A DNA stretch of 64,000 nucleotides from Streptosporangium becharense (GTDB taxonomy: Bacteria; Actinomycetota; Actinomycetes; Streptosporangiales; Streptosporangiaceae), in contig NZ_JACHMP010000001.1 in the NCBI RefSeq assembly GCF_014204985.1, forward strand, positions 558,001 to 622,000. Reading direction: 5' to 3'. Below, one piece after another: positions 42,101 through 49,834 of the stretch. How positions within the stretch are numbered: the stretch's first letter is position 1; each line of letters begins with the position of its first letter. The notes below the pieces were generated by a model. That model was not told the DNA's origin and ran no database searches. It saw only the letters and a program-made list of their open reading frames with translations. The position numbers and the translations under genes were made by a program.

Positions 42101-43211
42101 GGTGGTCAAGGACGACGGGCTGCCCTCCGCCGAGCTGACGGCGGAGTGGAGCGCCGTGGACGGCCCCGGCGAGGTGTTCTTCACCGACCCCGCCGGAGCC
42201 ACCGGCACGATCGCCACGTTCAGCGAGGCGGGGACGTACCGGCTGCGGCTCACCGCCTCCGACGGCGCGCGCTCCACCGCCGCCACGGTCGCCGTCACCG
42301 TCGGCGACCCTGGCGCGCAGAGCAACGTCGCCGCGTACGCGGCCCCGACCGCCTCCTACACCTCCCCGTGGGAGAAGGTCACCGCGGTCAACGACGGCAT
42401 CGACCCGCCGCGCTCCAACGACGCCGCCAACCCCCGCTGGGGCACCTGGCCGCAGCAGGGCGACCACTGGGTCCAGCTGGCGTGGCCGGCTCCGGTGCGG
42501 GTCGACAAGGCCGACGTCTACTTCTTCGACGACGGCGGCGGTGTGCGCGTCCCCGCGTCCTACGCGATTCAGTACTGGGACGGCGACTCCTTCGAGGACG
42601 TGCCGGGAGCCGACGGGTACCCCGCCGCCGTCGACCGCTACAACACCGTCTCCTTCGACGAGGTGACCACGTCGCGTCTGCGGATGCGGCTCACCTCCGG
42701 CCAGGGCTCGGTCGGGTTGCTGGAGTGGAAGGTGTACGCCGTACCGCCGGAGGGGGCACGTCCCGTCCACGTGCCCACCCCGGTGGGCACGCTGCCCACC
42801 CTCCCCCGCACGGTCGAGACGTTCTACTCCGACGGAGCGCGCGGCCAGGCCGGGGTTACCTGGCAGCCGGTCACACCTGAGCAGGTGAAGACCGGGGGCA
42901 CCAGCTTCACCGTCGCCGGTCTCGCCGAGGGCCTGCGCGAGCCGGTGCGGGCGACCGTGTACGTCCGCACCAGCACCGCGGTGACCGTCACCTCGATCGC
43001 CGAGGAGCCGGTGGCGACCCGCGCGGGCGTGGCCCCGTCGCTGCCCTCCACCGTCGTGGCCACCTACAACGACGGCTCCCGGGACAGCTCGGTGAAGGTG
43101 ACCTGGGACGCCGTCGATCCCTCCCGGTACGCCGAGCCCGGCACCTTCACCGTCGCGGGCCGGGTGGAGGGCACGACCGTGCAGGCGAAGGCGGTGGTGA
43201 CGGTCCGGTAG
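39186..43211 (+). CDS. Large secreted multidomain glycoside hydrolase
   Basis: A 1341-residue exported protein. Sec signal 1-27 (ending PALAA). Residues about 90-270 are a beta-sandwich and 285-690 an (alpha/alpha)6 catalytic barrel of the MGH1/GH63-like kind (KKFVYYRWWLMRFNYL, EYDWEAMTGNDAD, YVYANAQAAAQAYELIG). Then follow a discoidin-like domain (about 815-940), an Ig-like domain (about 950-1040), a second discoidin-like domain (about 1045-1190) and two Big_4-type Ig domains at the C-terminus. Substrate unknown; with GH127 and the LacI operon upstream, plant arabinan or arabinogalactan chains are plausible. GTG start behind AGGAGGA. Confidence 0.85.
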   Translation: MRRFLSALTVLGLASGLLTPASPALAAAPALVAPDPLGWPSFTGGDPVPDEPVAYHPRHTLKEIYKKEKGGDSYWIDRMLARPGDDPAGPWLMTRGRALFMKEHDPAVVGFGGRVAYWESVDDRDAYTVSLGTDLREDVAGRLQTPSHWKGEYTGDGLAVTVKKFITHQNVAVTTLAVTNTGTAQRDVPVTVESPYTTSADGDRELTGVVTAKNRLTTIFPRLSGDGLKARDGKLTGTLSIAPGATARTKVQMGFVTEELPASREEYDGYKGRSPEKALRRHLQDYNAWWAENLPYIDVPDENIKKFVYYRWWLMRFNYLDADIPGDDFQFPTSVEGALGYNNAIALTVPMFVQDLKYLRDPVYSYGPWVSAGEVSRNSKYTDNPGDPENWSNSYTQYISAAALESYQIHGGQPGVLRNLARYAEKDVYGQLAAYDSNGNGIIEYDWEAMTGNDADAVSFHYYDRANERAEGAYVYANAQAAAQAYELIGETAKAAEMRGVADKVKNSILDLLWDDEAKVFKHRDLQTGNLIPWKESNNYFPFNVGLVPADDPKYREALRLWADPAEYPIFPTFTANQKDKAEAQAQGKPGTNNFSQLNSTRHFSLFGRALREYASPYITPQMYKQMLYWNAWAQFVGGDVRYPDANEFWANWNPATKSIDYRSWIHHTILGSSNWTIIEDVMGLRPRSDAKVELWPVDIGWDHFTVNNLRYRDSDLTIVWDRPGDGKTHYAGVPEGYSIFIDGRRKVTLSGLAHAVWDPATGKVEGGTVVHAERATMREPTRVALKGDRIEDMFRKAGVDLRSSAPNLVRSAAASHGDPAGAVDGFTVNEPYWDSKGSGKPQDWLEVDLGSPQPVDDVRLHFRNDRAVGGHSEPALYTLQYLDGETWKNVPGQAKEPAYPRANLNHVRFPAVTTQKLRVLVTHRPGHATGVKEIQVRSTGAEAPQAANHAPYVLAVQDRTFARPGQVRLTAVVKDDGLPSAELTAEWSAVDGPGEVFFTDPAGATGTIATFSEAGTYRLRLTASDGARSTAATVAVTVGDPGAQSNVAAYAAPTASYTSPWEKVTAVNDGIDPPRSNDAANPRWGTWPQQGDHWVQLAWPAPVRVDKADVYFFDDGGGVRVPASYAIQYWDGDSFEDVPGADGYPAAVDRYNTVSFDEVTTSRLRMRLTSGQGSVGLLEWKVYAVPPEGARPVHVPTPVGTLPTLPRTVETFYSDGARGQAGVTWQPVTPEQVKTGGTSFTVAGLAEGLREPVRATVYVRTSTAVTVTSIAEEPVATRAGVAPSLPSTVVATYNDGSRDSSVKVTWDAVDPSRYAEPGTFTVAGRVEGTTVQAKAVVTVR

Positions 43212-43218
43212 TGCCGCC

Positions 43219-43250
43219 GGACCCGCCGGGCCCTCCCGCCCGGCGGGTCC
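43219..43250. terminator. Terminator hairpin after the large glycosidase
   Basis: GGACCCGCCGGG and CCCGGCGGGTCC form a perfect 12-bp stem with an 8-nt loop, starting 8 bp after the stop codon. Confidence 0.8.
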
Positions 43251-43266
43251 GTCTCAGGGCCGTACG

Positions 43267-43297
43267 TGCCCCGGGGCGGTGTCACCGCCCCGGGGCA
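43267..43297. terminator. 31-bp palindrome between convergent genes
   Basis: Two perfect 15-bp arms, TGCCCCGGGGCGGTG and its complement, flank a single central T. It lies between the large glycosidase and the convergent DUF916-like gene and would act in both orientations. The near absence of a loop makes it a cruciform-type palindrome. Confidence 0.65.
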
Positions 43298-43346
43298 GCC
43301 GCACGCCGGACGCCCCGCCGCGTCCACCCGGCCGGCGTGCGACGAG

Positions 43347-43405
43347 ACCGCCGGGCGGGTGCCCGGCGGGCGTCAGGCGAAACCGTCGGGCGGGTGCCCG
43401 GCGGG
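43347..43405. repeat. Direct repeat flanking the stop codon of the DUF916-like gene
   Basis: A 24-bp element (ACCG[C/T]CGGGCGGGTGCCCG, then GCGGG) occurs at 43347-43370 and 43382-43405 with one mismatch. The right copy codes the last residues of the DUF916-like protein, the left copy lies just beyond its stop. Confidence 0.65.
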
Positions 43406-44506
43406 GACCTCCGGCCGGGTGCGGAGGCGCCGGGCACGCAGGACCAGCAGGAGGGCCACCGCGACGGCGACGGCGAGCAACCCGGTGGCCGTCAGGACCG
43501 GTGTCAGCGGGAAGCCCCGCACGGCCGGCAGGCCCCAGGCCCCGGCCTTCTCCGGGAGGGTGAGGGTGCCGGTCTCCGTGTGCTCGACCCGGCCGCTGCG
43601 CAGGGTGAGCCGGAACTTCCACGGTCCGGACGGCAGGTCCACGCCCAGCGGCACGACGACCTCTCCGCGACCACCGGGTGCCAGGGTCGTGCCGCGGGAG
43701 ACCGGGAAGGGCCCGGCGCTCATGGAGCTCGGTCCTCCGGACAGCGACAGCCGCCCCTCGATGTCGAGAGCGCGGTGGCCGGTGTTGGCGACGGCCACCG
43801 TGACCTGCGGCCGGCCGTCCTCGGCCCGCAGGGGGACGACGTCGCCGATCGTGAAGTCCGAGGCCGGTTCGCCTCCGGGGCCGACGTCGAGGTAGGCGCG
43901 GATCCCGACCCGGTTGACGATGGCGACGTTGCCCTGCGGGCCCGGCTGGGCGGAGGAGACCTGTGCCCAGATGACGGCGTACCGTTCCGCCTTGCCGGCC
44001 CACTCCGGCACGGCGACGGTCGCCTTCACCCGCGCGCTGCCCCGGGCGGGCAGGTCGACCGCGGCGCGGTCGAGCGTGATCCATGAGCTCAGCTCGTTGG
44101 CGGTCCGCTCCGGGGCGAAGGTGAAGCGGGAGCCCTTGATGTCGGCAGCGGCCGCGTACAGCTCCACGCGCTGGGGTTTCGGCGAGGTGCTGTGCACCTC
44201 CAGCCGCCGGGTGAAGGTGGTGCCGGGGTTGACGTGGTCGACGATGAAGTACCGCGCGCGTGGGTCGTCGGCGCGGTTGGCCGGGATCTCCAGCAGCCGG
44301 ATGCCGATGGCGCCGTCGGCGGCCACCCGGCCGGGGACGGCACCGTTGACGGCACCGGCCGGGTGGACGAGGATGGCGCCCGCGGCGGCGGTGGCGGCGG
44401 CGGCGTGGCCCGCCGACGCCGCGGCCGGAGCACCGGCCGTCCCGTGCAGGAGGAGGACGCACAGCACCGCCGCGAGGGTGGGCCGGCGCAGCGCTGGGTC
44501 AGGCAA
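43373..44506 (-). CDS. DUF916 (WxLIP)-like cell-surface protein with C-terminal membrane anchor
   Basis: A 377-residue exported protein. After a signal segment (PTLAAVLCVLLLHGTAGAPA), residues about 60-180 (GIRLLEIPANRADDPRARYFIVDHVNPGTTFTRRLEVHSTS...) resemble the peptidoglycan-binding DUF916 domain of WxL-interacting proteins: a DP..RYF element followed by PG.T..R.LEV.N.S. A second Ig-like domain (about 200-320) would correspond to DUF3324. Then one membrane helix (LTATGLLAVAVAVALLLVL) and a basic tail, as in Firmicutes WxLIPs. TTG start overlapping the upstream WxL-like gene by 8 bp. Resemblance is by pattern only. Confidence 0.7.
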   Translation of the reverse strand: MPDPALRRPTLAAVLCVLLLHGTAGAPAAASAGHAAAATAAAGAILVHPAGAVNGAVPGRVAADGAIGIRLLEIPANRADDPRARYFIVDHVNPGTTFTRRLEVHSTSPKPQRVELYAAAADIKGSRFTFAPERTANELSSWITLDRAAVDLPARGSARVKATVAVPEWAGKAERYAVIWAQVSSAQPGPQGNVAIVNRVGIRAYLDVGPGGEPASDFTIGDVVPLRAEDGRPQVTVAVANTGHRALDIEGRLSLSGGPSSMSAGPFPVSRGTTLAPGGRGEVVVPLGVDLPSGPWKFRLTLRSGRVEHTETGTLTLPEKAGAWGLPAVRGFPLTPVLTATGLLAVAVAVALLLVLRARRLRTRPEVPAGHPPDGFA

Positions 44507-45080
44507 CGGAGTGGTTCACCGTGCCGGTGTAGGTGCCCGCCACCGCCTGCGCGGGGACGTTGACGACAATGGTCGGGTTCCAGGTGGCGGAGTTGTTGCC
44601 GGAGCCGCTGGTCTTGCGGAAGGCGATGCGGATCTCGTCCAGCGTCTGCGCGTCGTTCACGGTGAGCTGCCCGGGGACGAAGGTGCCGGTGCCGGTGGTG
44701 GCGGTCGCCGGGCCAGACCAGTAGCTGATGGCGCTGGTGGGGATGACCTCGGCTGCGGTGCCGCCGCCGGTGGTGAAGCCTCCGGATGCCGCGCTCACCG
44801 ACGCCGTCCAGGTGGCGGTGAGCGCGGCGCGCTGGTCGGTCACCGTGACCGCGCCGAGTTGTCCGCTGATCTGGTCACCCGGGTTGTCGGTGCCCAGGTT
44901 CACCGGGCCGTCGGGCACGGTGATCGTCAGGGTGCCCGCCGCCGCCACGACGAACGTCACCGTGGTGGAACACGTGGTGTTCGCGGCGCAGGTGTCGGCA
45001 TGGGCGGGCACCGCCATGACCATGGCCACCATCGCGCCGGCGACACCTACCAGTGGGATGCCGAGACGGCTCTTCGACAC
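44499..45080 (-). CDS. WxL-like secreted surface protein
   Basis: A 193-residue exported beta-rich protein. Signal: SRLGIPLVGVAGAMVAMVMAVPAHA. The body contains GTLTITVPDGPVNLG, QLGAVTVTDQRAALTATWTASVSA, a central SYWSGPAT, and the C-terminal block SATWNPTIVVNVP...AGTYTGTVNHSVA. Firmicutes WxL domains have the same order (LGxVTVxDxR, WTxSVSA, then a Trp strand and GTYTGTxxHSV), although here the second motif is W-N-P, not W-x-L. Two N-terminal cysteines may pair. GTG start behind GGAGGGGG. It is translationally coupled to the DUF916-like gene. Confidence 0.7.
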   Translation of the reverse strand: MSKSRLGIPLVGVAGAMVAMVMAVPAHADTCAANTTCSTTVTFVVAAAGTLTITVPDGPVNLGTDNPGDQISGQLGAVTVTDQRAALTATWTASVSAASGGFTTGGGTAAEVIPTSAISYWSGPATATTGTGTFVPGQLTVNDAQTLDEIRIAFRKTSGSGNNSATWNPTIVVNVPAQAVAGTYTGTVNHSVA

Positions 45081-45536
45081 TGCCGACCCCCTCCGTCGAA
45101 TCTCCCGCCCCTGCCGGACGGGTGTCAGGTGATCGCATCCTGCTCCACGACCGGCCGCCGGAAACGAACGCAACGGGCATCTGGCAACTCTTGGCGATCA
45201 GATTGTTTCTTTCTGTGCCGGGCCGTCCGGCGCCCGGCTCCGCCCTCGTCGTGGTGCCCGCGCGAATTCCCCGGTCGACCGGCCCCGCGACGGTCGTTTT
45301 TCACGTTTTTGGTCGTTTTTGGCGTTATTCGTCTCCGCCCGCCATGACCTGGCGAGAGGAGAAATAGCTGGGAAAAATACCGTTCCCCCGCACCCCCGGG
45401 CCCTTTTCCGGGAATTTGCCGTCCACGGGCGAGGAACGGGAAAGCGGGCCCGTTTGGATGATCTAGGCTGCGATCTGCTTGCCGGCGTCGACCGGACGTC
45501 CCGCGCCAGCCCCACAGGACACCTTTGAGGAATCAG
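45081..45536. promoter_or_regulatory. Divergent region between two WxL-like genes, with phased CGTTTTT repeats
   Basis: About 456 bp without a gene. CGTTTTT occurs at 45295, 45304 and 45314 and CGTTATT at 45323, a spacing of 9-10 bp, about one helical turn. The surroundings to 45380 are unusually AT-rich for this genome (GAGAAATAGCTGGGAAAAATACC). A second AT-rich stretch, CAGATTGTTTCTTTC, lies near 45201. The array is a candidate for co-operative regulator binding on one DNA face or intrinsic bending, serving both divergent genes. Confidence 0.5.
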
Positions 45537-46124
45537 ATGAGGAAGAGCCCCGCGGCCCCCTTCGCCGGGCGGGCCCCCCTGCCGCCAGCGACGGCACCCG
45601 CCCTGGCGCTCGCCCTGGCGCTCGGACTCGGCGTCCCCACCGCCTCTGCGTACTCCGCTCCCCCCTGGGGAACGGCGTTCTCCCACCGCGCCGAAGGACT
45701 GTGGATCACCGTGCCGAACGCGGCGAACTTCGGCCTCCTCTCGCCCGGGGGCAGCGTCAGCGTCTCGCTCGGCGCGGTGACCGTGGAGGACAACCGGCCG
45801 GGCACCCGCAGCTGGACGGCGGTCGTGTCGGCGACGAACTTCACCGCCGGTTCCGGGGCCACGCTACGGACCATCGCCAGGGGCAACGCCGCCTACTGGT
45901 CGGGCCCGGTCACCGATTCGTCGGGCGCCGGCAACCGCATCCCGGGGCAGACCGAGGCCGCGCAGCGGGTCGCGCTGACGGGGCAGGTGATCGCGTTCCG
46001 CGGTTCCAAGACGCCCGTCATCCCCATCACCGTCACGACCTGGCGGCCGACGATCGTCCTCACCATCCCGGCCGGCACCGCCACGGGCACCTACACCGGC
46101 GCCATCTCCCACTCGGTCGCCTGA
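45537..46124 (+). CDS. WxL-like secreted surface protein, paralog of the divergent gene
   Basis: A 195-residue exported protein with a long signal (PATAPALALALALGLGVPTASA). The mature part shares the order of motifs with the divergent WxL-like protein: LWITVPNAANFG, VSLGAVTVEDNR, SWTAVVSATNF, AAYWSGPVT, PGQ and the C-terminal TTWRPTIVLTIPAGTATGTYTGAISHSVA. It lacks cysteines in the mature part. The ATG follows GAGG at 6-nt spacing; a TTG 12 bp upstream is less likely. No membrane anchor, so it probably sits on the wall through its fold or the DUF916-like partner. Confidence 0.7.
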   Translation: MRKSPAAPFAGRAPLPPATAPALALALALGLGVPTASAYSAPPWGTAFSHRAEGLWITVPNAANFGLLSPGGSVSVSLGAVTVEDNRPGTRSWTAVVSATNFTAGSGATLRTIARGNAAYWSGPVTDSSGAGNRIPGQTEAAQRVALTGQVIAFRGSKTPVIPITVTTWRPTIVLTIPAGTATGTYTGAISHSVA

Positions 46125-46441
46125 CCGGCGGCCCCCACGGGAGGATCGGCACCGGTAGATCCAGTACACCTCCGGCGATTCGCCGGGAATTCCGGATATA
46201 AGACCACAAATATCATTCACATTTGCCATCCCGACCGAGGTGACCGCCGGGGAATTGACGGACTCATGACCGGCCGCGAACGTCACCGGTCGGCGATTCC
46301 GCACGGGGCTACGCGATATTTGAACAACGCGAGCCGGACGGGATGCGATCTTTCACCCATATCGGGCTTTCGGCATGCCGACCTCGATGCCCGGATGCGG
46401 CCCGCGTTCCCGTTGCCCTTCGTACCGCCGAAAGGAATGCC
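46125..46441. other. Intergenic region upstream of the Vgb-like gene
   Basis: About 317 bp without a gene. It is less GC-rich than average, with AATTCCGGATATAAGACC and ACAAATATCATTCACATTT near 46188-46225 and a GATATTTGAAC near 46314, either of which could be promoter sequence for the rightward Vgb-like gene. No clear operator is seen. Confidence 0.3.
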
Positions 46442-47572
46442 ATGCGGTATCGCTCCCGACATCTGGCGTACCCACTGCTGATCGTGGCCCTGATCCTGAC
46501 GACGAGCGGAACCGTGTCCGCGTCCGCCGCCCCGCCGAATCTCCCGTCACCCGTGCGGCCCTGGGTGAAGCTCTGCCTCAAGCTCAAGCTCCAGCCGAAC
46601 CACCGGCGGATCCGGTGCCAGTTCCCGCCCGCACCCCGCAACTCCAGGGCCGCGGCCGCATCGGCCCAGCGGCTCGCCGGGGCCCGGCTGGCGCCGACGA
46701 TCAGCGAGCTGGGCATCCCGACCTTCCCGGCGAGCCCCATCGGGATCGCGGCCGGGCCGGACGGTAACCTGTGGTTCGCCGAGAACTTCGCCAACAAGAT
46801 CGGAAAGGTCACCACCGCAGGCCTGTTCACCGAGTACACGCTTCCCACCACCGACTCCCAGCCGGCACACCTCACCGCCGGCGCGGACGGCGCCGTGTGG
46901 TTCACCGAGGCGACCGGCAACGCCATCGGGCGGATCACCACCTCCGGAACCATCACCGAATACCCCCTGCCCACCGCCAACGCCTACCCGTGGGGCATCA
47001 CCCTCGGGCCGGACGGCGCCGTGTGGTTCGTCGAGTCCGACGCCAACGCGATCGGCCGGATCGACACCTCCGGCACCATCACCGAGTACCCCCTGCCGAC
47101 CAGCGGCTCCTACCCCATGCGCATCACCGCGGGCCCGGACGGCAACCTGTGGTTCACCCAGCCGCTGGCGAACGGCGTCGGACGGATCACCCCCAGCGGG
47201 ACGATCACCGAGTTCACCGCCCCGACCTCCACCGCGATGCCCGTCGGGATCACCGCCGGCGCGGACGGCAACCTGTGGTACACCGACGCCGACGGGAAGG
47301 TCGGCTCCGTCACTACCTCGGGCGTCTTCACCGAGTACCCGCTCAGCGACCCCGACGGCTTCGCCTGGGGCATCAGCATCGGGCCGGACAACAACGTCTG
47401 GTTCGTCGGGCAGATCTCCAACATCGTCGGCAGCGTCACCCCCGGCGGGACCATCAGCGAGCACCCGCTGCCGACCACCGTCTCCGGGCCGTTCGACATC
47501 ACGCTCGGCCCCGACGACAACCTCTGGCTCACCGAGAACTACGTCGACCAGATAGCCGTCGTGACCCCCTGA
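46442..47572 (+). CDS. Secreted virginiamycin B lyase-like beta-propeller
   Basis: A 376-residue exported protein. Signal: HLAYPLLIVALILTTSGTVSASA. After a basic linker come seven blades of about 42 residues with the repeat GPDGNLWFTE...N.IGRIT.SG.ITEYPLPT, the NHL-like signature of Vgb/streptogramin lyase propellers. Vgb lyase linearises streptogramin B using histidine and glutamate residues; the blades here are dominated by the structural repeat and I cannot confirm the active site, so it may instead be a binding or adhesive propeller. AAGGAA precedes the ATG. Confidence 0.82.
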   Translation: MRYRSRHLAYPLLIVALILTTSGTVSASAAPPNLPSPVRPWVKLCLKLKLQPNHRRIRCQFPPAPRNSRAAAASAQRLAGARLAPTISELGIPTFPASPIGIAAGPDGNLWFAENFANKIGKVTTAGLFTEYTLPTTDSQPAHLTAGADGAVWFTEATGNAIGRITTSGTITEYPLPTANAYPWGITLGPDGAVWFVESDANAIGRIDTSGTITEYPLPTSGSYPMRITAGPDGNLWFTQPLANGVGRITPSGTITEFTAPTSTAMPVGITAGADGNLWYTDADGKVGSVTTSGVFTEYPLSDPDGFAWGISIGPDNNVWFVGQISNIVGSVTPGGTISEHPLPTTVSGPFDITLGPDDNLWLTENYVDQIAVVTP

Positions 47573-47587
47573 CCTCATGACCGGCCT

Positions 47588-47627
47588 GGCCGGCGGTCGC
47601 GGCGCACACCCGCCGCGACCGCCGGCC
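47588..47627. terminator. Strong bidirectional terminator
   Basis: A perfect 17-bp stem (GGCCGGCGGTCGCGGCG and its complement) with a 6-nt loop lies 15 bp after the Vgb-like stop and 36 bp from the stop of the convergent phosphatase gene. Confidence 0.85.
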
Positions 47628-47662
47628 GTACCGCATTTCCGGGGTTTCCGGGGTTCCCGGGG

Positions 47663-49834
47663 TCACCGGGTGACCGGCCGGGCGGGCTCTTCCCCGTCCG
47701 GCCGCGGGTTGAGCAGGAGCAGGGCGATGTCGTCGCTGCGGGAGTCGGCGTGCCGCACCTGGCGGACGAGGGTGTCGGCGAGGTCGTCCATGGAGACGTA
47801 CCGGGCCCGGCCGAGACGGGCGGCGAGATCGTCCACGGCCTCCCCCAGATCGGCGCCGGGGGTCTCGATAAGGCCGTCGGTGTACAGGGCCAGCACGGCG
47901 CCGGGCGGCAGGACGATCTCGACGGTGAGGTAGTCGGCACCGGGATCGATGCCGAGGAGCGGGCCGGGCGGGATGTGCAGGACCTCGGTCCGGCCGTCCG
48001 GGTGGCGCAGCAACGCCGGAGGATGGCCGGCGGTGGTGAGGTACGCCCGGTGACGCGCCAGGTCCAGGTGGGCGTACAGGCAGCTGGCGAACAGGTCCGG
48101 ATCGAGGTCGATGAGCAGGCGGTTGGTCCGGGCCAGGACCTCGCCCGGGGCCGCACCGGCGCTGGCGTAGGCGTGGACGGCGGTGCGGACCTGCCCCATG
48201 AGGGCGGCGGCGGTGACGTTGTGTCCCTGCACGTCGCCGATGACGGCGGCGACGGTGGTGTCGTCCAGGCGGAGCAGGTCGTAGAAGTCGCCGCCGATGT
48301 CCATGCCCAGGGTGGCGGGCCGGTAGCGGGCGGCCACCCCCAGCCCGGGGAGGGAGGGCAGGGCGTGCGGCAGCAGCGCCTCCTGCAGGCCCTGGGCGAG
48401 CTGGTGCTTGGCGTCGTAGAGACGGGCCCGGTCCAGGGCCTGGGCGATCAGTCCGGCGAGCGAGGTGAGGATGGCGCGCTCGTCGTCGGGAAAGGGATGG
48501 GGCTGGCGGTAGGAGAGCACGCAGCAGCCGACGGGGCGGCCCGAGGTGATCAGCGGCAGGAACGCCCAGGCGCACTTCTGGGTCAGTTCCGGGATGCCGG
48601 GGGCGACCCGCTCCATCTCCTCGGGAGAGGCGAAGAAGTTGGGGACGCCGCTGATCATGGCGCGCGCCGCCGGAGACTGTGAGAGATCATGGGAGATCCT
48701 GTCGAAGTGGTCGAGTGCGTCGGCGCTGTAGCCGCGCTGGCCGACGCCGCGCAGCCGGCCCCCCTCGGTCACGAACAGGATGAGCCCCTGGGCGTCGTAG
48801 GCGGGCATGATCTGGTCGGCGACCAGGTCGACCACGTCCTGCACGCTGACGGCCTCGGTGAGCGTGGCGGCCAGGTGCATCAGGTGGTAGAGCGCACCCG
48901 CCCGGATCGGTCTGCCTTCGGGTGCCGCGGGCTCGTCCGCCGCCCCGCCCGGGTCGCCGGTCGCCTCACTCGGTGTGATGCGCACGCTGATGCCGGTGGC
49001 GTCCGGGTAGAGCCGGAAGGTCAGCCACCTGTCGGGAGGACGCAGCGCGGTGAAGGAGACGGGCCGGCGGCCGATCATCGCAGACCGGTAGCGGTCCTCG
49101 TAGGTCAGGTCGTCCAGCCACGGCAGCGCCTTGCGGGGCAGTTCTCCGAGCAGGTCCGCGCCGCGGCGGCCGAGCAGGTCGGCGGCGGTGGTGGTGACGA
49201 AGACGATCCGTCCCTCCGTGTCCAGCGCGCAGCACCCCTCGGGAAGACGCTCGGCGAAGTCCACGGCGGCCAGGGCCTCGGCCGGATCCACCGTGCGCAG
49301 ACGCGGCTGGACCAGCATGTGCGGCTCCGGCTCGGGTGAGAGCGGATGGCCGCTGTCGGCGGCCCGCCGCAGGATGGCGCCCATGCGGCGGCAGGAGACG
49401 CCGATGACGCCGGCCTCCCCCGGGGTGAGCCGTGGCGGGTGGATTCCGGGCCACAGCAGCACCAGGGCTCCCCAGCAGATGGTGCCGGTGAGGATCGGGG
49501 AGGCCGCCAGCGCGAAGTGGTAGGGCAGCGTGAGCGCCGCCCGTGGGTAGCGGCTCGCCATGTCCGCCTGGGTGCCGACCCATACCAGGCGGCGTTCGCG
49601 CACCGCGTCGGCCACCGGTATCGGGGCCGCCAGCGCCACCCGTTCCCAAGGGCCGGCGAACTCCCGGGAGATCCCGCCCAGCACCGCCAGCCGCAGCACC
49701 TGATCGCCCGGCGGAAGCAGGTAGATCATTCCTATGGCCGCCCCCACCTCCTGCATCGTCTGGATCAGGAGCTGGTCCAACCGGTCCAGCGGATCCAGGT
49801 CAGGGCCGCCGGAGGGCACGGCGTGGTCCCGCAT
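47663..49834 (-). CDS. GAF-PAS-GAF-PP2C (SpoIIE-type) serine phosphatase
   Basis: A 723-residue cytosolic signalling protein. Residues 1-165 form a GAF domain, 190-290 a PAS domain (LPEGCCALDTEGRIVFVTTTAADLLGR), 315-490 a second GAF domain and 500-720 the SpoIIE/PP2C catalytic domain. The metal-binding signatures are GGDFYDLLRLDDTTVAAVIGDVQGHN and VLALYTDGLIETPG plus SRSDDIALLLL. Such enzymes dephosphorylate anti-anti-sigma factors in stress and development pathways. No cognate STAS or anti-sigma gene is adjacent; the neighbouring SulP gene has a STAS domain but of the transporter type. Confidence 0.92.
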   Translation of the reverse strand: MRDHAVPSGGPDLDPLDRLDQLLIQTMQEVGAAIGMIYLLPPGDQVLRLAVLGGISREFAGPWERVALAAPIPVADAVRERRLVWVGTQADMASRYPRAALTLPYHFALAASPILTGTICWGALVLLWPGIHPPRLTPGEAGVIGVSCRRMGAILRRAADSGHPLSPEPEPHMLVQPRLRTVDPAEALAAVDFAERLPEGCCALDTEGRIVFVTTTAADLLGRRGADLLGELPRKALPWLDDLTYEDRYRSAMIGRRPVSFTALRPPDRWLTFRLYPDATGISVRITPSEATGDPGGAADEPAAPEGRPIRAGALYHLMHLAATLTEAVSVQDVVDLVADQIMPAYDAQGLILFVTEGGRLRGVGQRGYSADALDHFDRISHDLSQSPAARAMISGVPNFFASPEEMERVAPGIPELTQKCAWAFLPLITSGRPVGCCVLSYRQPHPFPDDERAILTSLAGLIAQALDRARLYDAKHQLAQGLQEALLPHALPSLPGLGVAARYRPATLGMDIGGDFYDLLRLDDTTVAAVIGDVQGHNVTAAALMGQVRTAVHAYASAGAAPGEVLARTNRLLIDLDPDLFASCLYAHLDLARHRAYLTTAGHPPALLRHPDGRTEVLHIPPGPLLGIDPGADYLTVEIVLPPGAVLALYTDGLIETPGADLGEAVDDLAARLGRARYVSMDDLADTLVRQVRHADSRSDDIALLLLNPRPDGEEPARPVTR

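Noticed and set aside
45525-45536. TTG start for the rightward WxL-like protein
   Set aside because: The GAGG ribosome site lies 6 nt from the ATG at 45537 and overlaps the TTG, so the ATG is preferred.
47640-47675. GGGGTTTCC/GGGGTTCCC/GGGGTCACC run near the phosphatase stop as a regulatory repeat
   Set aside because: Short G-rich steps partly inside the coding end of the phosphatase; too degenerate and short to separate from composition.
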